Assembly (NCBI GenBank): GCA_002336805.1
Contig: DDEZ01000011.1
Location: forward strand, 186,001 to 250,000
Source: Bacteroidetes bacterium UBA1941
Lineage (GTDB): Bacteria > Bacteroidota > Bacteroidia > Chitinophagales > LD1
Direction of reading: 5' to 3'
DNA: 64,000 nt
Part shown: in pieces, positions 41,828-50,229 of the stretch
Layout: each line of letters opens with the position of its first letter
Numbering within the stretch: position 1 is the stretch's first letter
Translations under genes and position numbers: made by a program
Notes under the pieces: model-generated
The model's input: the letters and a program-made list of their open reading frames with translations, nothing else
Told to the model about the DNA's origin: nothing
Databases searched by the model: none

Positions 41828-43969
41828 CTACCTGGTGATGACCACTTTGCAGCGCGTGTAGTATCCGTCATGAGCTGCCTCCAGTATATATGCTCCGGCT
41901 GCCAATCCAGTGACAGGCATATCTGCCGTAGCGGGAGCTGTCATCCGCGCAGATGGCTGGCCCAGCAGGCTATACATGGTATAGTCTACATCCCCCTCAT
42001 AGCCCGCCAGTGATACATGCATGTGGTCATGGTCGCCCTGGTACCAGGTGAGCCTGCCTGCATCCGGCTGTACCGTCTGCACTCCTTCTATCACACACCT
42101 GCCTACAAAATCGATACCCTGGTCTGTGACCAGCAGGCTGGTGGCGCCGTACCCGGCTCCAGACTGTGCGTATAGATCAGAGCGGTGGATTTGAAATGAG
42201 GACCCCCCGTTGTATGGATATCCGATAGTGTCATAGGTGAAGGTATTCGTATTGTTAGGGTCATACAAGCATATACCGTGATGTGCCGTACCCATCACGA
42301 GAGAGCCATAGTTATAGCACGCTGGCGTACTGCTGATGTAGTAGATAGAATCATCCAATAGCTGATTGGTTGTGCTGTACTGTACATAGCTGCCGTTGCG
42401 CCGCATTTTGATCAGGCCACCGCCCATAGTAGATATCCATAGAGACGTGTCGGGGTTCATATAGTAGTATACAGTAGAGAGTATTCCTGTGACGTATAGT
42501 GATGAGACAGGTATCACGCTGGTATCGTATTTGGTCCACTGTCCGCCACTGTATAGTGCAAATCCTTTATCCGTGCCTATCCATAGCTCAGGCAGATGAG
42601 TATCCGGGGCCTGGTCATATGTGATAGATGTGATCTTATTAGATGGCAGTAGAGAATTACTGGTGTCATATATACTATAGAAAAGCTGATCCGTCACGCA
42701 TAGTCCCTTGTCAGTACCGATGATCAGAGATCCGTTGTTATTATATATGCAGTTGATCATCGTATCCGGTAGTGAGGCATTATTGATACTGATCTGGCTG
42801 CCGGGGCGTGTCTGCACACCATGGCGGGTGCCTACTACGGGGTAATAGGATGAGGTCGATGGCGTACCTGTCATAAAGCAGGTCACATCATTGGCATAAG
42901 GTATCTGAGATGAATCAATAAAGCCCACAGGAATAATATTACTGAGGTAATAGTAGTTGTCATTGTACTGCAGGATACCCTGGTCTGTAGCGATCATCCC
43001 ACTGCTCACCGCCTTGATATTCTGATACGGCATATTGCCAAAATGAGCACCGTCACCTGTCGCTCCGTTGAGGATGCTCACTGAGTCGTCCAGGAGGACA
43101 GCACCGAGAGAGTTGCCTCTATCTACTGCAACAGTCTTCACCCGGCTGTAATTATTGTTTCGGGTCATCCCCGCACTGTTACCTGTGAAAAGTGCAGCGG
43201 CGGAGGTAGTGGCGTAAACGCCTCCTTGTGCATCTGTAGCGATGGCTGTCACAGTCTCATAGGTGCCGAGCTGGCCATTCAGCGGATAAGTGACGCTGGC
43301 CCCTGGTGTGATAGGGATGTACATGAGATTCTGATCGGCTATCAGCCAGGCATTGCCGGCTGCATCCGCAGCCCAATCCGTAAAGTTAGCGTACGCGGCA
43401 AAAGTGAAAATGGTATCTGACAGGCCGGTAGAAGGCGAATAAGTCCTTATGACCCTCCGGTCTGATAGGTATACCAATGTATCATTTACAGCCAGTAGTT
43501 GGGTGGCACTGAAGGTGCCTCCAAAAGAATAGGTATGCCAGCCCGCTCCATCGTATTTAGATACCTGATTGAAGGTGCTCAGGGCCCAAAGGCTGCTATC
43601 CGCTCCTGATATATCTTCAATATAGGCGGACTGCGGTGTCGGGATATAAACCATACTGTCCTGCTGGTCAAAATACTGATATAGCCTGCCAGCCTTCAGC
43701 ACTGCCAGAGAAGCATTTGGTCCAGGACACAGGCGTGACACACCATCGAATCGGTCCCACAGATACCTGGTAGTATGAGGACTACGCAGGCTCAGTGCCT
43801 GTACAGCCTGGTACCTGATCACAAAAAAAGTGGAGTCTACCACGCAAGCGGATGTAGACGCTACACTACCCGGGTAGTCCGCATCATGAAAGAATTGGCC
43901 CTGCATGAATTGTGCTGACGCGCAAAGGGTAGAAAAAAGGGTGGCGATAGAGAGTAGATACTTTTTCAT
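41828..43969 (-). CDS. Secreted beta-propeller protein with T9SS-like C-terminus
   Basis: A 713-residue exported protein; the ATG at 43969 starts the signal peptide (KKYLLSIATLFSTLCASA). The body carries repeated propeller blades of the two-component-regulator type: SLIIGTDKGLCV, PELWIGTDKGFALYSG, LWISTMGGGLIKM, LVMGTAHHGICLYD. There is no transmembrane kinase part, so it is not a sensor. The last 70 residues (SLAGYEGDVDYTMYSLLG to LAAGAYILEAAHDG) fit a T9SS type A tail. It precedes DUF1800 and DUF1501 in the same orientation with a 71-base gap and may form one transcript with them. Confidence 0.82.
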   Translation of the reverse strand: MKKYLLSIATLFSTLCASAQFMQGQFFHDADYPGSVASTSACVVDSTFFVIRYQAVQALSLRSPHTTRYLWDRFDGVSRLCPGPNASLAVLKAGRLYQYFDQQDSMVYIPTPQSAYIEDISGADSSLWALSTFNQVSKYDGAGWHTYSFGGTFSATQLLAVNDTLVYLSDRRVIRTYSPSTGLSDTIFTFAAYANFTDWAADAAGNAWLIADQNLMYIPITPGASVTYPLNGQLGTYETVTAIATDAQGGVYATTSAAALFTGNSAGMTRNNNYSRVKTVAVDRGNSLGAVLLDDSVSILNGATGDGAHFGNMPYQNIKAVSSGMIATDQGILQYNDNYYYLSNIIPVGFIDSSQIPYANDVTCFMTGTPSTSSYYPVVGTRHGVQTRPGSQISINNASLPDTMINCIYNNNGSLIIGTDKGLCVTDQLFYSIYDTSNSLLPSNKITSITYDQAPDTHLPELWIGTDKGFALYSGGQWTKYDTSVIPVSSLYVTGILSTVYYYMNPDTSLWISTMGGGLIKMRRNGSYVQYSTTNQLLDDSIYYISSTPACYNYGSLVMGTAHHGICLYDPNNTNTFTYDTIGYPYNGGSSFQIHRSDLYAQSGAGYGATSLLVTDQGIDFVGRCVIEGVQTVQPDAGRLTWYQGDHDHMHVSLAGYEGDVDYTMYSLLGQPSARMTAPATADMPVTGLAAGAYILEAAHDGYYTRCKVVITR

Positions 43970-43985
43970 AGTCATTAGTTTGTCA

Positions 43986-43993
43986 CAAAGCTA
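43986..43993 (-). promoter_or_regulatory. -7 element upstream of the propeller-DUF1800-DUF1501 cluster
   Basis: The minus strand reads TAGCTTTG, an exact TAnnTTTG match, 17 bases before the ATG at 43969. No clear -33 box. Confidence 0.55.
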
Positions 43994-44050
43994 CAAAGGT
44001 GATAACCTCTATTGTCACAGTTTTGTAATTTAAAAATGACAGAGAGTCAA

Positions 44051-44082
44051 TAAAAAAGGTGAGACGAAGCCGTCTCACCTTT
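44051..44082 (-). terminator. Terminator of the DUF885 lipoprotein gene
   Basis: A 12-bp perfect stem AAAGGTGAGACG / CGTCTCACCTTT with a 4-base loop, followed on the minus strand by a T-run. It lies 23 bases beyond the stop codon. Confidence 0.93.
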
Positions 44083-44104
44083 CCTGTTAGCTTATAAACT
44101 ATTC

Positions 44105-45946
44105 CTAGCTTTTCTTCTCAGCTTTAGTCTTTTCTATGTATTTATTCACCAGCTCCTCCAGCACCGTGAGTGGCACTGCGCCATTCATCAGCACCACATC
44201 GTGAAACTGGCGCACGTCAAACTTGTCTCCCAGTTCGGCTTCAGCCTTGTGGCGCAGCTCCAGTATCTTCAGCATGCCTACCTTGTAGCCTGTAGCCTGG
44301 CCCGGCCAGATGAAGTAGCGCTCTATCTCGCTCTTGCAGTCTGCCTCTGTATTGGCAGTATTGGTCAGGAAGTAGTTGATGGCCTGCTCACGGGTCCAGT
44401 GCTTGCTATGTATGCCGGCATCTACCACCAGGCGCGCCGCGCGGAATATCTCCATGCTGAGGCGGCCAAAGTCAGAGTACGGATCCTGATAGAGCCCCAT
44501 CTGCTTAGGCACCTGCTCAGAGTACAGTGCCCATCCCTCTACATAGGCTGTATTGCCACCATAGCGGCGAAACTTAGGGATACTTCTCAGCTCCTGTGCC
44601 AGCGCTATCTGCATGTGATGGCCAGGTATGGCCTCATGGTAGCAGAGTGCCTCCAGCTGGTAGCGTGCAGTAGCCTGCACGTCATGTAGATTTACATAGA
44701 ATCGGCCCGGACGTGAGCCGTCCTCAGATGGCTGCTCGTAGAATGCACCCGCTACAGATGCCTCTCGGAATTTTTCTACAGCCTTCACTACGATAGGAGA
44801 TTTAGGCTTGTGCAGGAAGAGCTTATCTAGGTATTGGTCACGGATGGTGTTGATATATTTCTCTGCATCTGCCAGTATCTGCTTGCGCCCATTGTCATTA
44901 TTCTCATACTTAAACTTAGGGTCCTTGCGCAGGTAGGTGAAGAATTCCTGCAGCGAGTCACTCTTAAAGTTGACTTGCTTCATGATCTTGCGCATCTCGT
45001 CCTGTATGCGCGCCACCTCCTTGGTACCCGTCTCAAATATCTGATCTGCGGTCATATTGGTAGTGGTATTGCTACGCAGGCAGTAGTTATAGTATTCACC
45101 ACCCTCTGGCAGTGCCCAGGCTCCATTGCTTTCGCTGGTCTTCTTATCCAGCTCAGTCCAGTAGGCCAGCAGTTTTTCGTAGGCAGGTTTTACTACTGTA
45201 GTGATAGCTGCCTTAGCCTCATCCTTCAGTTTCTTCTTTTCTGCATCCTCTATTTTCAGTGCATCTACTTTAGATGAAAAATCGCTCAGCAGCACGTTAG
45301 ATGCATCGGCCTTGTCACAGCCGGCTATGAAGCTCTTGATATCCTTGGTCACATACTCAAAGGTAAACTTGGGCGGTACCACCTTCATCTCTTCACGCTT
45401 ATGCAATTGATCCAGCACCTGGTCAAATACGCCACCCAGTTTCTGCAGGCGGCTGATATATGCCTGAGCATCTGTGATGGTGTCTACGCGGTGCACATTC
45501 ACCAGAAATGCGGGTATATCAGAGTGCTCACCACCCATCTGCGATATCCAGTAGCCGTGAAAACGCCACTTGTAGCCGTCTTCGCTGCGCTTCAGCTCCT
45601 CCTCGGCCAGGCGCACGCTCAGCTTGGTCTGCTCATCCAGCGCGTCGAGTTTAAATTTCTTTAGCGAATCTACCGTAGCGCGCTGTATCTCCAGCTCCTT
45701 TTTGTAGTGCTCATCAGTACGGTCATTCCAGTCGCCATAGTGAGACTTGAGGCCGAGCGTAGATGCAAACTCCGGTGAGCGATCCACCGCTTCATCAAAT
45801 TTGCGGTCCAGAAATTCATTTACTTTTTTGGACTGATCAGCTATCTCTGTCTCAGTGTATTTAGGCCCGCCGCTTGCGCCGCCGCCATTGTTATTGCACG
45901 CGGCCAGTGTCATGCCGGCCAGTGCGAGGTAGACTAGTTTTTTCAT
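44105..45946 (-). CDS. DUF885 lipoprotein, putative zinc metallopeptidase
   Basis: A 613-residue protein with a lipoprotein signal (LALAGMTLAAC, Cys16) followed by an N/G-rich linker. The DUF885 signature HEAIPGHHMQIALAQEL near residue 435 supplies an HExxPGHH metal site resembling M32-type or oligopeptidase helices; further family segments include YVEGWALYSEQ and GQATGYKVGMLKI. The likely place is the periplasmic face of a membrane. The biological substrate is unknown. Length and domain are complete. Confidence 0.9.
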   Translation of the reverse strand: MKKLVYLALAGMTLAACNNNGGGASGGPKYTETEIADQSKKVNEFLDRKFDEAVDRSPEFASTLGLKSHYGDWNDRTDEHYKKELEIQRATVDSLKKFKLDALDEQTKLSVRLAEEELKRSEDGYKWRFHGYWISQMGGEHSDIPAFLVNVHRVDTITDAQAYISRLQKLGGVFDQVLDQLHKREEMKVVPPKFTFEYVTKDIKSFIAGCDKADASNVLLSDFSSKVDALKIEDAEKKKLKDEAKAAITTVVKPAYEKLLAYWTELDKKTSESNGAWALPEGGEYYNYCLRSNTTTNMTADQIFETGTKEVARIQDEMRKIMKQVNFKSDSLQEFFTYLRKDPKFKYENNDNGRKQILADAEKYINTIRDQYLDKLFLHKPKSPIVVKAVEKFREASVAGAFYEQPSEDGSRPGRFYVNLHDVQATARYQLEALCYHEAIPGHHMQIALAQELRSIPKFRRYGGNTAYVEGWALYSEQVPKQMGLYQDPYSDFGRLSMEIFRAARLVVDAGIHSKHWTREQAINYFLTNTANTEADCKSEIERYFIWPGQATGYKVGMLKILELRHKAEAELGDKFDVRQFHDVVLMNGAVPLTVLEELVNKYIEKTKAEKKS

Positions 45947-46051
45947 GTCAGAGGTTATAGATTATAGGGATGAAATAACAGAAAAATATATCTCGGCTGC
46001 AAAATACTTATTCCCAACCGGCACCAGATGTGCAAATCGGGCAAAAAGCAT

Positions 46052-46552
46052 TTACACCATCTTGATACCCTTCATTTTGCAGAGGTAGGCATAGTTGCCT
46101 ATGTGTGTGCCCTCATGGCGTATGGCGTGCATCACCATCATGCGCACAGATTTATCTCCATCACCAAAGGCCATACCCATGGTGTTTTCTTCTGCCAGCT
46201 GGGCATCGGTCAGGGAGCGCAGATGTGCCAGTACTTTCTCATGCACATTCTTCATGGTATCCAGCAGCTGCCGGAAGTCTCCGTGGCCCTCATGTAGCGT
46301 ACCATCGGCACCTATATGGTAGTGCTGTATCCACTCCGGTGCCACAGACTGGCCGCTAGAGCTGCGCACTATCAGGTTGTCCTCCGCCCAGATCAGGTGT
46401 GCTGTGAGCCAGTAGATGCTATTAAAATTGAGGCCGCCAAACTCTATGGGCTGATAGGGGTCTTGCTCTTTGAGTCCTGAGATGTAGTAGCGGATCAGCT
46501 GGCGCGTCTTGTCCATGGTATCCGCCAGTGTCTGTGCTTCTGTAGCTGCCAT
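46052..46552 (-). CDS. DinB-family protein
   Basis: A 166-residue four-helix bundle protein. The ATG at 46552 gives AATEAQTLADTMDKTRQLIRYY, the usual DinB start; ten upstream codons are open but unsupported. The metal-binding histidines are in LTAHLIWAED and AIRHEGTHIGNY. DinB proteins are often thiol-dependent transferases or detoxification proteins, some using bacillithiol. It is close to a YtxJ gene, consistent with a thiol role (inference). Confidence 0.85.
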   Translation of the reverse strand: MAATEAQTLADTMDKTRQLIRYYISGLKEQDPYQPIEFGGLNFNSIYWLTAHLIWAEDNLIVRSSSGQSVAPEWIQHYHIGADGTLHEGHGDFRQLLDTMKNVHEKVLAHLRSLTDAQLAEENTMGMAFGDGDKSVRMMVMHAIRHEGTHIGNYAYLCKMKGIKMV

Positions 46553-46607
46553 TCTGTTGGGGTTTAGAAGGGCAATAAACAAAATCTAATCTGATCTGCG
46601 AAATGGG

Positions 46608-47360
46608 CTATTTGCCATGCAGGCTATCGAGAAACTGCATCTCCGTAGAGGCTATGAACTCTATGATGGCTTTCTTGGTATGCTCATCATATGGCTCCAG
46701 TAGTGCATAGCCACGCTCCATCAGGTCCAGCCCCAGGGCTATGGCAGCTATCTGGTCTTTGTTATACACCTTAGGCTTGGCCTCCATGCGGCGTATCACA
46801 TCCTTCATGATCAGGATAGTCTTAGACAGCAGTGTGGTGTCAGATATCACACCAAACAATACCGATGTCTCACCGATAAATTTATTAAGGCTCTGCTTAG
46901 GTATCGCCCTCAGGCACTCCAGAAACTGTGCGTCTGTAAGTGGCGCCTTGAGACCCTTGTCCAGTGCCGCCTGCAGCAGCTGCGCTTCAAATCCTGTAGC
47001 CGCTGTAAAGGCTTCGAGCGATTTCAACCCAGCGCGGATAGCAGCCGGCAGCTGCGCACCAAACTGAAAGATAGCCACCGGCAGGCTGCCCAGCAGGCCC
47101 CATACCAGTTGCGGATTATGTACGAAGTTGCCCAGCTCGGCAAAGGCCGCATCCAGCCTATGCCGCTGCACTGACTCAGGATAGACATAGGTGAGGAAGA
47201 AATCCTTCATCTCCTGCGCTACTTTGGGCTTTAGGTCTATACCGGTGTCCTCTATGTGTGCTATCACATCTTCATACCGGCCTGATATGAGTGCACGGTA
47301 CTTGTCTATCAGGTGGTACTTCAGGTCGCTATCAGCAGGAGAGAGGGCGTTTTTACTCAT
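46608..47360 (-). CDS. Conserved-looking protein of unknown function
   Basis: A 250-residue protein without a recognised domain. It is mostly helical by composition, lacks a signal peptide, and has a hydrophobic stretch only around LVWGLLGSLPVAIFQFGAQL, which is not long enough to be sure of a membrane segment. Normal codon use and tight spacing (55 bases to DinB, 36 bases from DoxX) support a real gene within a minus-strand operon with DoxX, YtxJ and a small lipoprotein. Confidence 0.75.
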   Translation of the reverse strand: MSKNALSPADSDLKYHLIDKYRALISGRYEDVIAHIEDTGIDLKPKVAQEMKDFFLTYVYPESVQRHRLDAAFAELGNFVHNPQLVWGLLGSLPVAIFQFGAQLPAAIRAGLKSLEAFTAATGFEAQLLQAALDKGLKAPLTDAQFLECLRAIPKQSLNKFIGETSVLFGVISDTTLLSKTILIMKDVIRRMEAKPKVYNKDQIAAIALGLDLMERGYALLEPYDEHTKKAIIEFIASTEMQFLDSLHGK

Positions 47361-47396
47361 GACATAAACTTAGGTAATATCTAAAGCGGCTACGGG

Positions 47397-47804
47397 TCAT
47401 TTAAACAAAATGCGATCTATACTAAACCTTCCGGGACCGGACAATAAGATGGTGATATAGATGATGAGGTAGATCGTAGCCGGGCCGCCTTTACCAAAGG
47501 CATCTCCTTCATGCGCCATGAATAGCGCAACAAGCATCGTGATGACGAGTGGTATGGCCGCAAGCCTGGTGAGCAGGCCACCTATCAGCAGCAAGGAGCA
47601 GAAGAACTCTGCAAAGATAGCCAGGCAGAGCGAGATAGAAGGGCTAAGCCCCATAAAGCTCATAAACTCCCCCTGCATTTCTCCAAAGTGCTGCATTTTC
47701 ATATAGCCATGAGATAGCATGAATATACTGGTGCCTACGCGCAAAATAAGAAGACCAAGATCTACAGGTACTCCGGCTGGAGTGATGGCGAGAAGTTTTT
47801 TCAT
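47397..47804 (-). CDS. DoxX-family membrane protein
   Basis: A 135-residue integral membrane protein from the ATG at 47804 (an upstream start at 47852 is possible). The N-terminal VDLGLLILRVGTSIFMLSHGYMKM, FAEFFCSLLLIGGLLTRLAAIPLVITMLVALFM and the closing FSIDRILFK are typical of DoxX. Four membrane segments are expected. Family members support redox balance at the membrane. It lies directly downstream of ytxJ. Confidence 0.9.
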   Translation of the reverse strand: MKKLLAITPAGVPVDLGLLILRVGTSIFMLSHGYMKMQHFGEMQGEFMSFMGLSPSISLCLAIFAEFFCSLLLIGGLLTRLAAIPLVITMLVALFMAHEGDAFGKGGPATIYLIIYITILLSGPGRFSIDRILFK

Positions 47805-47860
47805 GAGTATAGATGTAAGGATAAATCTAGCGCATCCACATGCAAATGGCAAGCCAGATG

Positions 47861-48193
47861 TCAGGATGCCCTCATGATATCGCTGACATCTATCTCCGAG
47901 TGAGAGGCGTGATAGGCCACTTTGCCGTCTTTGATCAGCAGGAACTGCGGTGACTCATGTATCACGCCAAAGCGCTGGGCTATATCGGCAGATATAGGGC
48001 GGTAGGAGAGCAGGTCCAGGTAGTATACCGGCAGGGTAGCACTATCTGCAGTCCAGTCCCTCTCCAGCACACGCTTTGCCATGTGGCTCACAGAGCAGCG
48101 CGTACTATGTTTGAAAATAGCTATAGGCACCCTGGCAGAATCCCGGATGATCTCGTCGAGCTGCCCCATGTCAGTGAGGGCTATCCAATCCAT
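47861..48193 (-). CDS. ytxJ: Bacillithiol-system redox protein YtxJ
   Basis: A 110-residue monothiol, thioredoxin-fold protein of the YtxJ (DUF2847) family. The N-terminal FKHSTRCSVSHMAKRVLE includes the active-site cysteine in the family's KHSTRCSxS setting, and ESPQFLLIKDGKVAYHASHSEI is the conserved C-terminal half. It is thought to remove bacillithiol from mixed disulfides, which implies that this organism makes bacillithiol or a similar thiol; biosynthesis genes are not in the window. A small lipoprotein gene ends 7 bases upstream. Confidence 0.93.
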   Translation of the reverse strand: MDWIALTDMGQLDEIIRDSARVPIAIFKHSTRCSVSHMAKRVLERDWTADSATLPVYYLDLLSYRPISADIAQRFGVIHESPQFLLIKDGKVAYHASHSEIDVSDIMRAS

Positions 48194-48200
48194 GATGGTA

Positions 48201-48338
48201 TTATCCCCTGTTTTCTACAGATGTCTCTGTAGTCTTAGAATAAGTGGGGCATGTATGGCGATCGCAAGAAGCCAGTGCCACACACATAAAAGCGAAAGCA
48301 AGGATAGCTATCGTGATGTTCTTTTTTGTGGCTGTCAT
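48201..48338 (-). CDS. 45-residue lipoprotein upstream of ytxJ
   Basis: A short frame from the ATG at 48338 to a TAA at 48201. It encodes a lysine-bearing N-terminus, a hydrophobic stretch (ITIAILAFAFMCVALASC) ending in the lipobox LASC, and a mature tail of 21 residues from the lipidated Cys (Cys25), with a second cysteine in CPTY. The TAA lies 7 bases before the ytxJ start, as in a translational operon. It is too short for standard size cut-offs, but the signal peptide is convincing. Function unknown. Confidence 0.72.
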   Translation of the reverse strand: MTATKKNITIAILAFAFMCVALASCDRHTCPTYSKTTETSVENRG

Positions 48339-48452
48339 TGTTGGTCTGTTTTATTTTATAACGTGAAGATATGTGTTTTATTTTAGATTAAACACCTCTA
48401 GCGTAACGAATTGTGGATAAGAATGTTTCCATTATAGTGCAATTTTGGTGCC

Positions 48453-49811
48453 ATGCGCATACACTTTATAGCTGTAGGAGGGGCCATCATGCACAGCCTG
48501 GCCATAGCCCTTAGTAGACAAGGCCATACCGTGACTGGCTCTGATGACAAAATAGCCGATCCTGCCCGCACCAACCTCAAAAACGCGGGTATTTTGCCGG
48601 ATTCCGAAGGCTTTTATCCGGAAAAGATCACCTCGGATATTGATGCTATTATCCTGGGCATGCACGCCCGGATAGACAATCCTGAGCTGCTCCGGGCGCA
48701 GGAGCTGGGCATCCGCATAGATTCCTTCCCGCGCTTTATCTATGAGGTGTCAAAGGACAAGAAACGCATCGTCATAGCCGGCAGCCACGGCAAGACCACC
48801 ATCACCTCTATGGTCATGCACGCCCTGCATCACAATGGCATAGAGATAGACTATATGGTGGGAGCTAGGGTGAAGGGCTTTGACACCGGAGTACGCCTGA
48901 GTACTACCGCGCCTGTGATCGTGATAGAGGGAGATGAGTACCTGGCCTCGCCACTGGAGCGTGAGTCTAAGTTTATGTTTTATCATCCGCATATCGCGCT
49001 CATCACCGGCGTGGCTTGGGATCATATCAATGTCTTCCCAGTATATGAGGGCTATGTAAACCAGTTTCGCAAGTTTGCCGCTAGCGTAGAACCGGGCGGC
49101 GCTATCACCTGGTATCAGGGCGATGCAGAGCTGCAGCGGATATTTGCCAGCTATAGAGGTCCGGCGCGCGCCTTTGCCTATGATACTTCGCGCTACGCGG
49201 TGCGGGACAATAAGTGCTACGTGATCACGGACAGCACAGAGTATCCGATGATCATCTTCGGTGCGCATAATATGCAGAACCTCGAGGGGGCCCGCCGTGT
49301 CTGCGAAGAAATGGGGCTCACCGATCATCAGTTCTACACTGCCATGGGTAGCTTTGAGGGCGCAGCCAATAGACTGGAGAAACTAGGAGAGAATAAGGAT
49401 ACTGTGGTCTACAAGGACTTTGCTCACTCACCATCTAAGCTCAAGGCCACCGTCAACGCCATGAAAGAGCAATACCAATCCCGCAGGCTCGTAGCAGTGA
49501 TGGAGTTGCACACCTTTAGCAGTCTCAATAAGGACTTCCTCAGCGAATACGCAGGTGCGATGGATCGCGCAGATGTAGCGGTTGTCTTTCTGGATGATGA
49601 GGCCATGAAGCTAAAGCAGATGCCACCACTCGATCATGAGCTGGTACGTACATCGTTCGGTAGGGGAGATCTCAGGATATTTACATCAAAGGACGAGCTG
49701 CAAACCTATCTCCTGTCACAACAGTGGCGGCAAAGCAATCTCTTGCTTATGACCAGTGGCCAGTTTGGAGGCATGAATTTAAAGGCACTTACTGAGAAAG
49801 TTACCATTTAA
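48453..49811 (+). CDS. mpl: UDP-N-acetylmuramate:L-alanyl-gamma-D-glutamyl-meso-diaminopimelate ligase
   Basis: A 452-residue Mur ligase that reattaches recycled tripeptide to UDP-MurNAc. It starts MRIHFIAVGGAIMHSLAIAL, typical of Mpl, and has the ATP-binding loop AGSHGKTTITSMV, the EGDEY motif and the DFAHSPSKLKATV region of the C-terminal domain. It fits with the DAP-type peptidoglycan enzymes in the window. It is divergent from the ytxJ operon and is followed after 11 bases by an AT-rich orphan gene. Confidence 0.94.
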   Translation: MRIHFIAVGGAIMHSLAIALSRQGHTVTGSDDKIADPARTNLKNAGILPDSEGFYPEKITSDIDAIILGMHARIDNPELLRAQELGIRIDSFPRFIYEVSKDKKRIVIAGSHGKTTITSMVMHALHHNGIEIDYMVGARVKGFDTGVRLSTTAPVIVIEGDEYLASPLERESKFMFYHPHIALITGVAWDHINVFPVYEGYVNQFRKFAASVEPGGAITWYQGDAELQRIFASYRGPARAFAYDTSRYAVRDNKCYVITDSTEYPMIIFGAHNMQNLEGARRVCEEMGLTDHQFYTAMGSFEGAANRLEKLGENKDTVVYKDFAHSPSKLKATVNAMKEQYQSRRLVAVMELHTFSSLNKDFLSEYAGAMDRADVAVVFLDDEAMKLKQMPPLDHELVRTSFGRGDLRIFTSKDELQTYLLSQQWRQSNLLLMTSGQFGGMNLKALTEKVTI

Positions 49812-49822
49812 ATTAAGCTACT

Positions 49823-50197
49823 ATGGAAAACGCATTAAGCTGGGGAGCAAATGCAGAAGTATACATTAAATATGACGGTGGCTTAAAGGAGTTGGCTGCC
49901 GCTATCAGTAAGGGATTAACGCTGCCAGAATTTACTATAGACAATGCCATGGAGCCGCCTTATTATGATTTTGCGTTTTGTGAAGCCCTGGGATTTGAAA
50001 TTGATATTTTGCCGCTAGAAGCAATTACCGGAGACGAACTTAACCAAGTACCTGAAGGTTTTAACTTTCTGATTACTATTTCAACAGAAAATTGCCACGA
50101 AGAAATAATGGAAAATCGTATGCACGACCTTTCCAACTGGTTAAGTAAATTTTTAAGTACAATATGTGATTTAGAGACAAAGCCAATCTCTAAGTAA
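49823..50197 (+). CDS. AT-rich orphan protein of unknown function
   Basis: A 124-residue acidic, soluble protein, not recognised. It has no signal peptide or membrane segment; several aromatic and acidic clusters (EVYIKYDGGLKELAAAISKG, PPYYDFAFCEALGFEIDILPLE) suggest a compact alpha/beta fold. Its composition is more AT-rich than the neighbours: line 50041-50100 has 20 G/C of 60. It begins 11 bases after mpl. An immunity-type or contact-inhibition role is possible but unsupported. Confidence 0.65.
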   Translation: MENALSWGANAEVYIKYDGGLKELAAAISKGLTLPEFTIDNAMEPPYYDFAFCEALGFEIDILPLEAITGDELNQVPEGFNFLITISTENCHEEIMENRMHDLSNWLSKFLSTICDLETKPISK

Positions 50198-50229
50198 AGT
50201 ACCCTTAGCGTTATTGCCTCGCGTCCGAA

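Noticed and set aside
44201..44689. A 162-codon plus-strand frame
   Set aside because: Antisense to the DUF885 metal-site region; no signal or domain.
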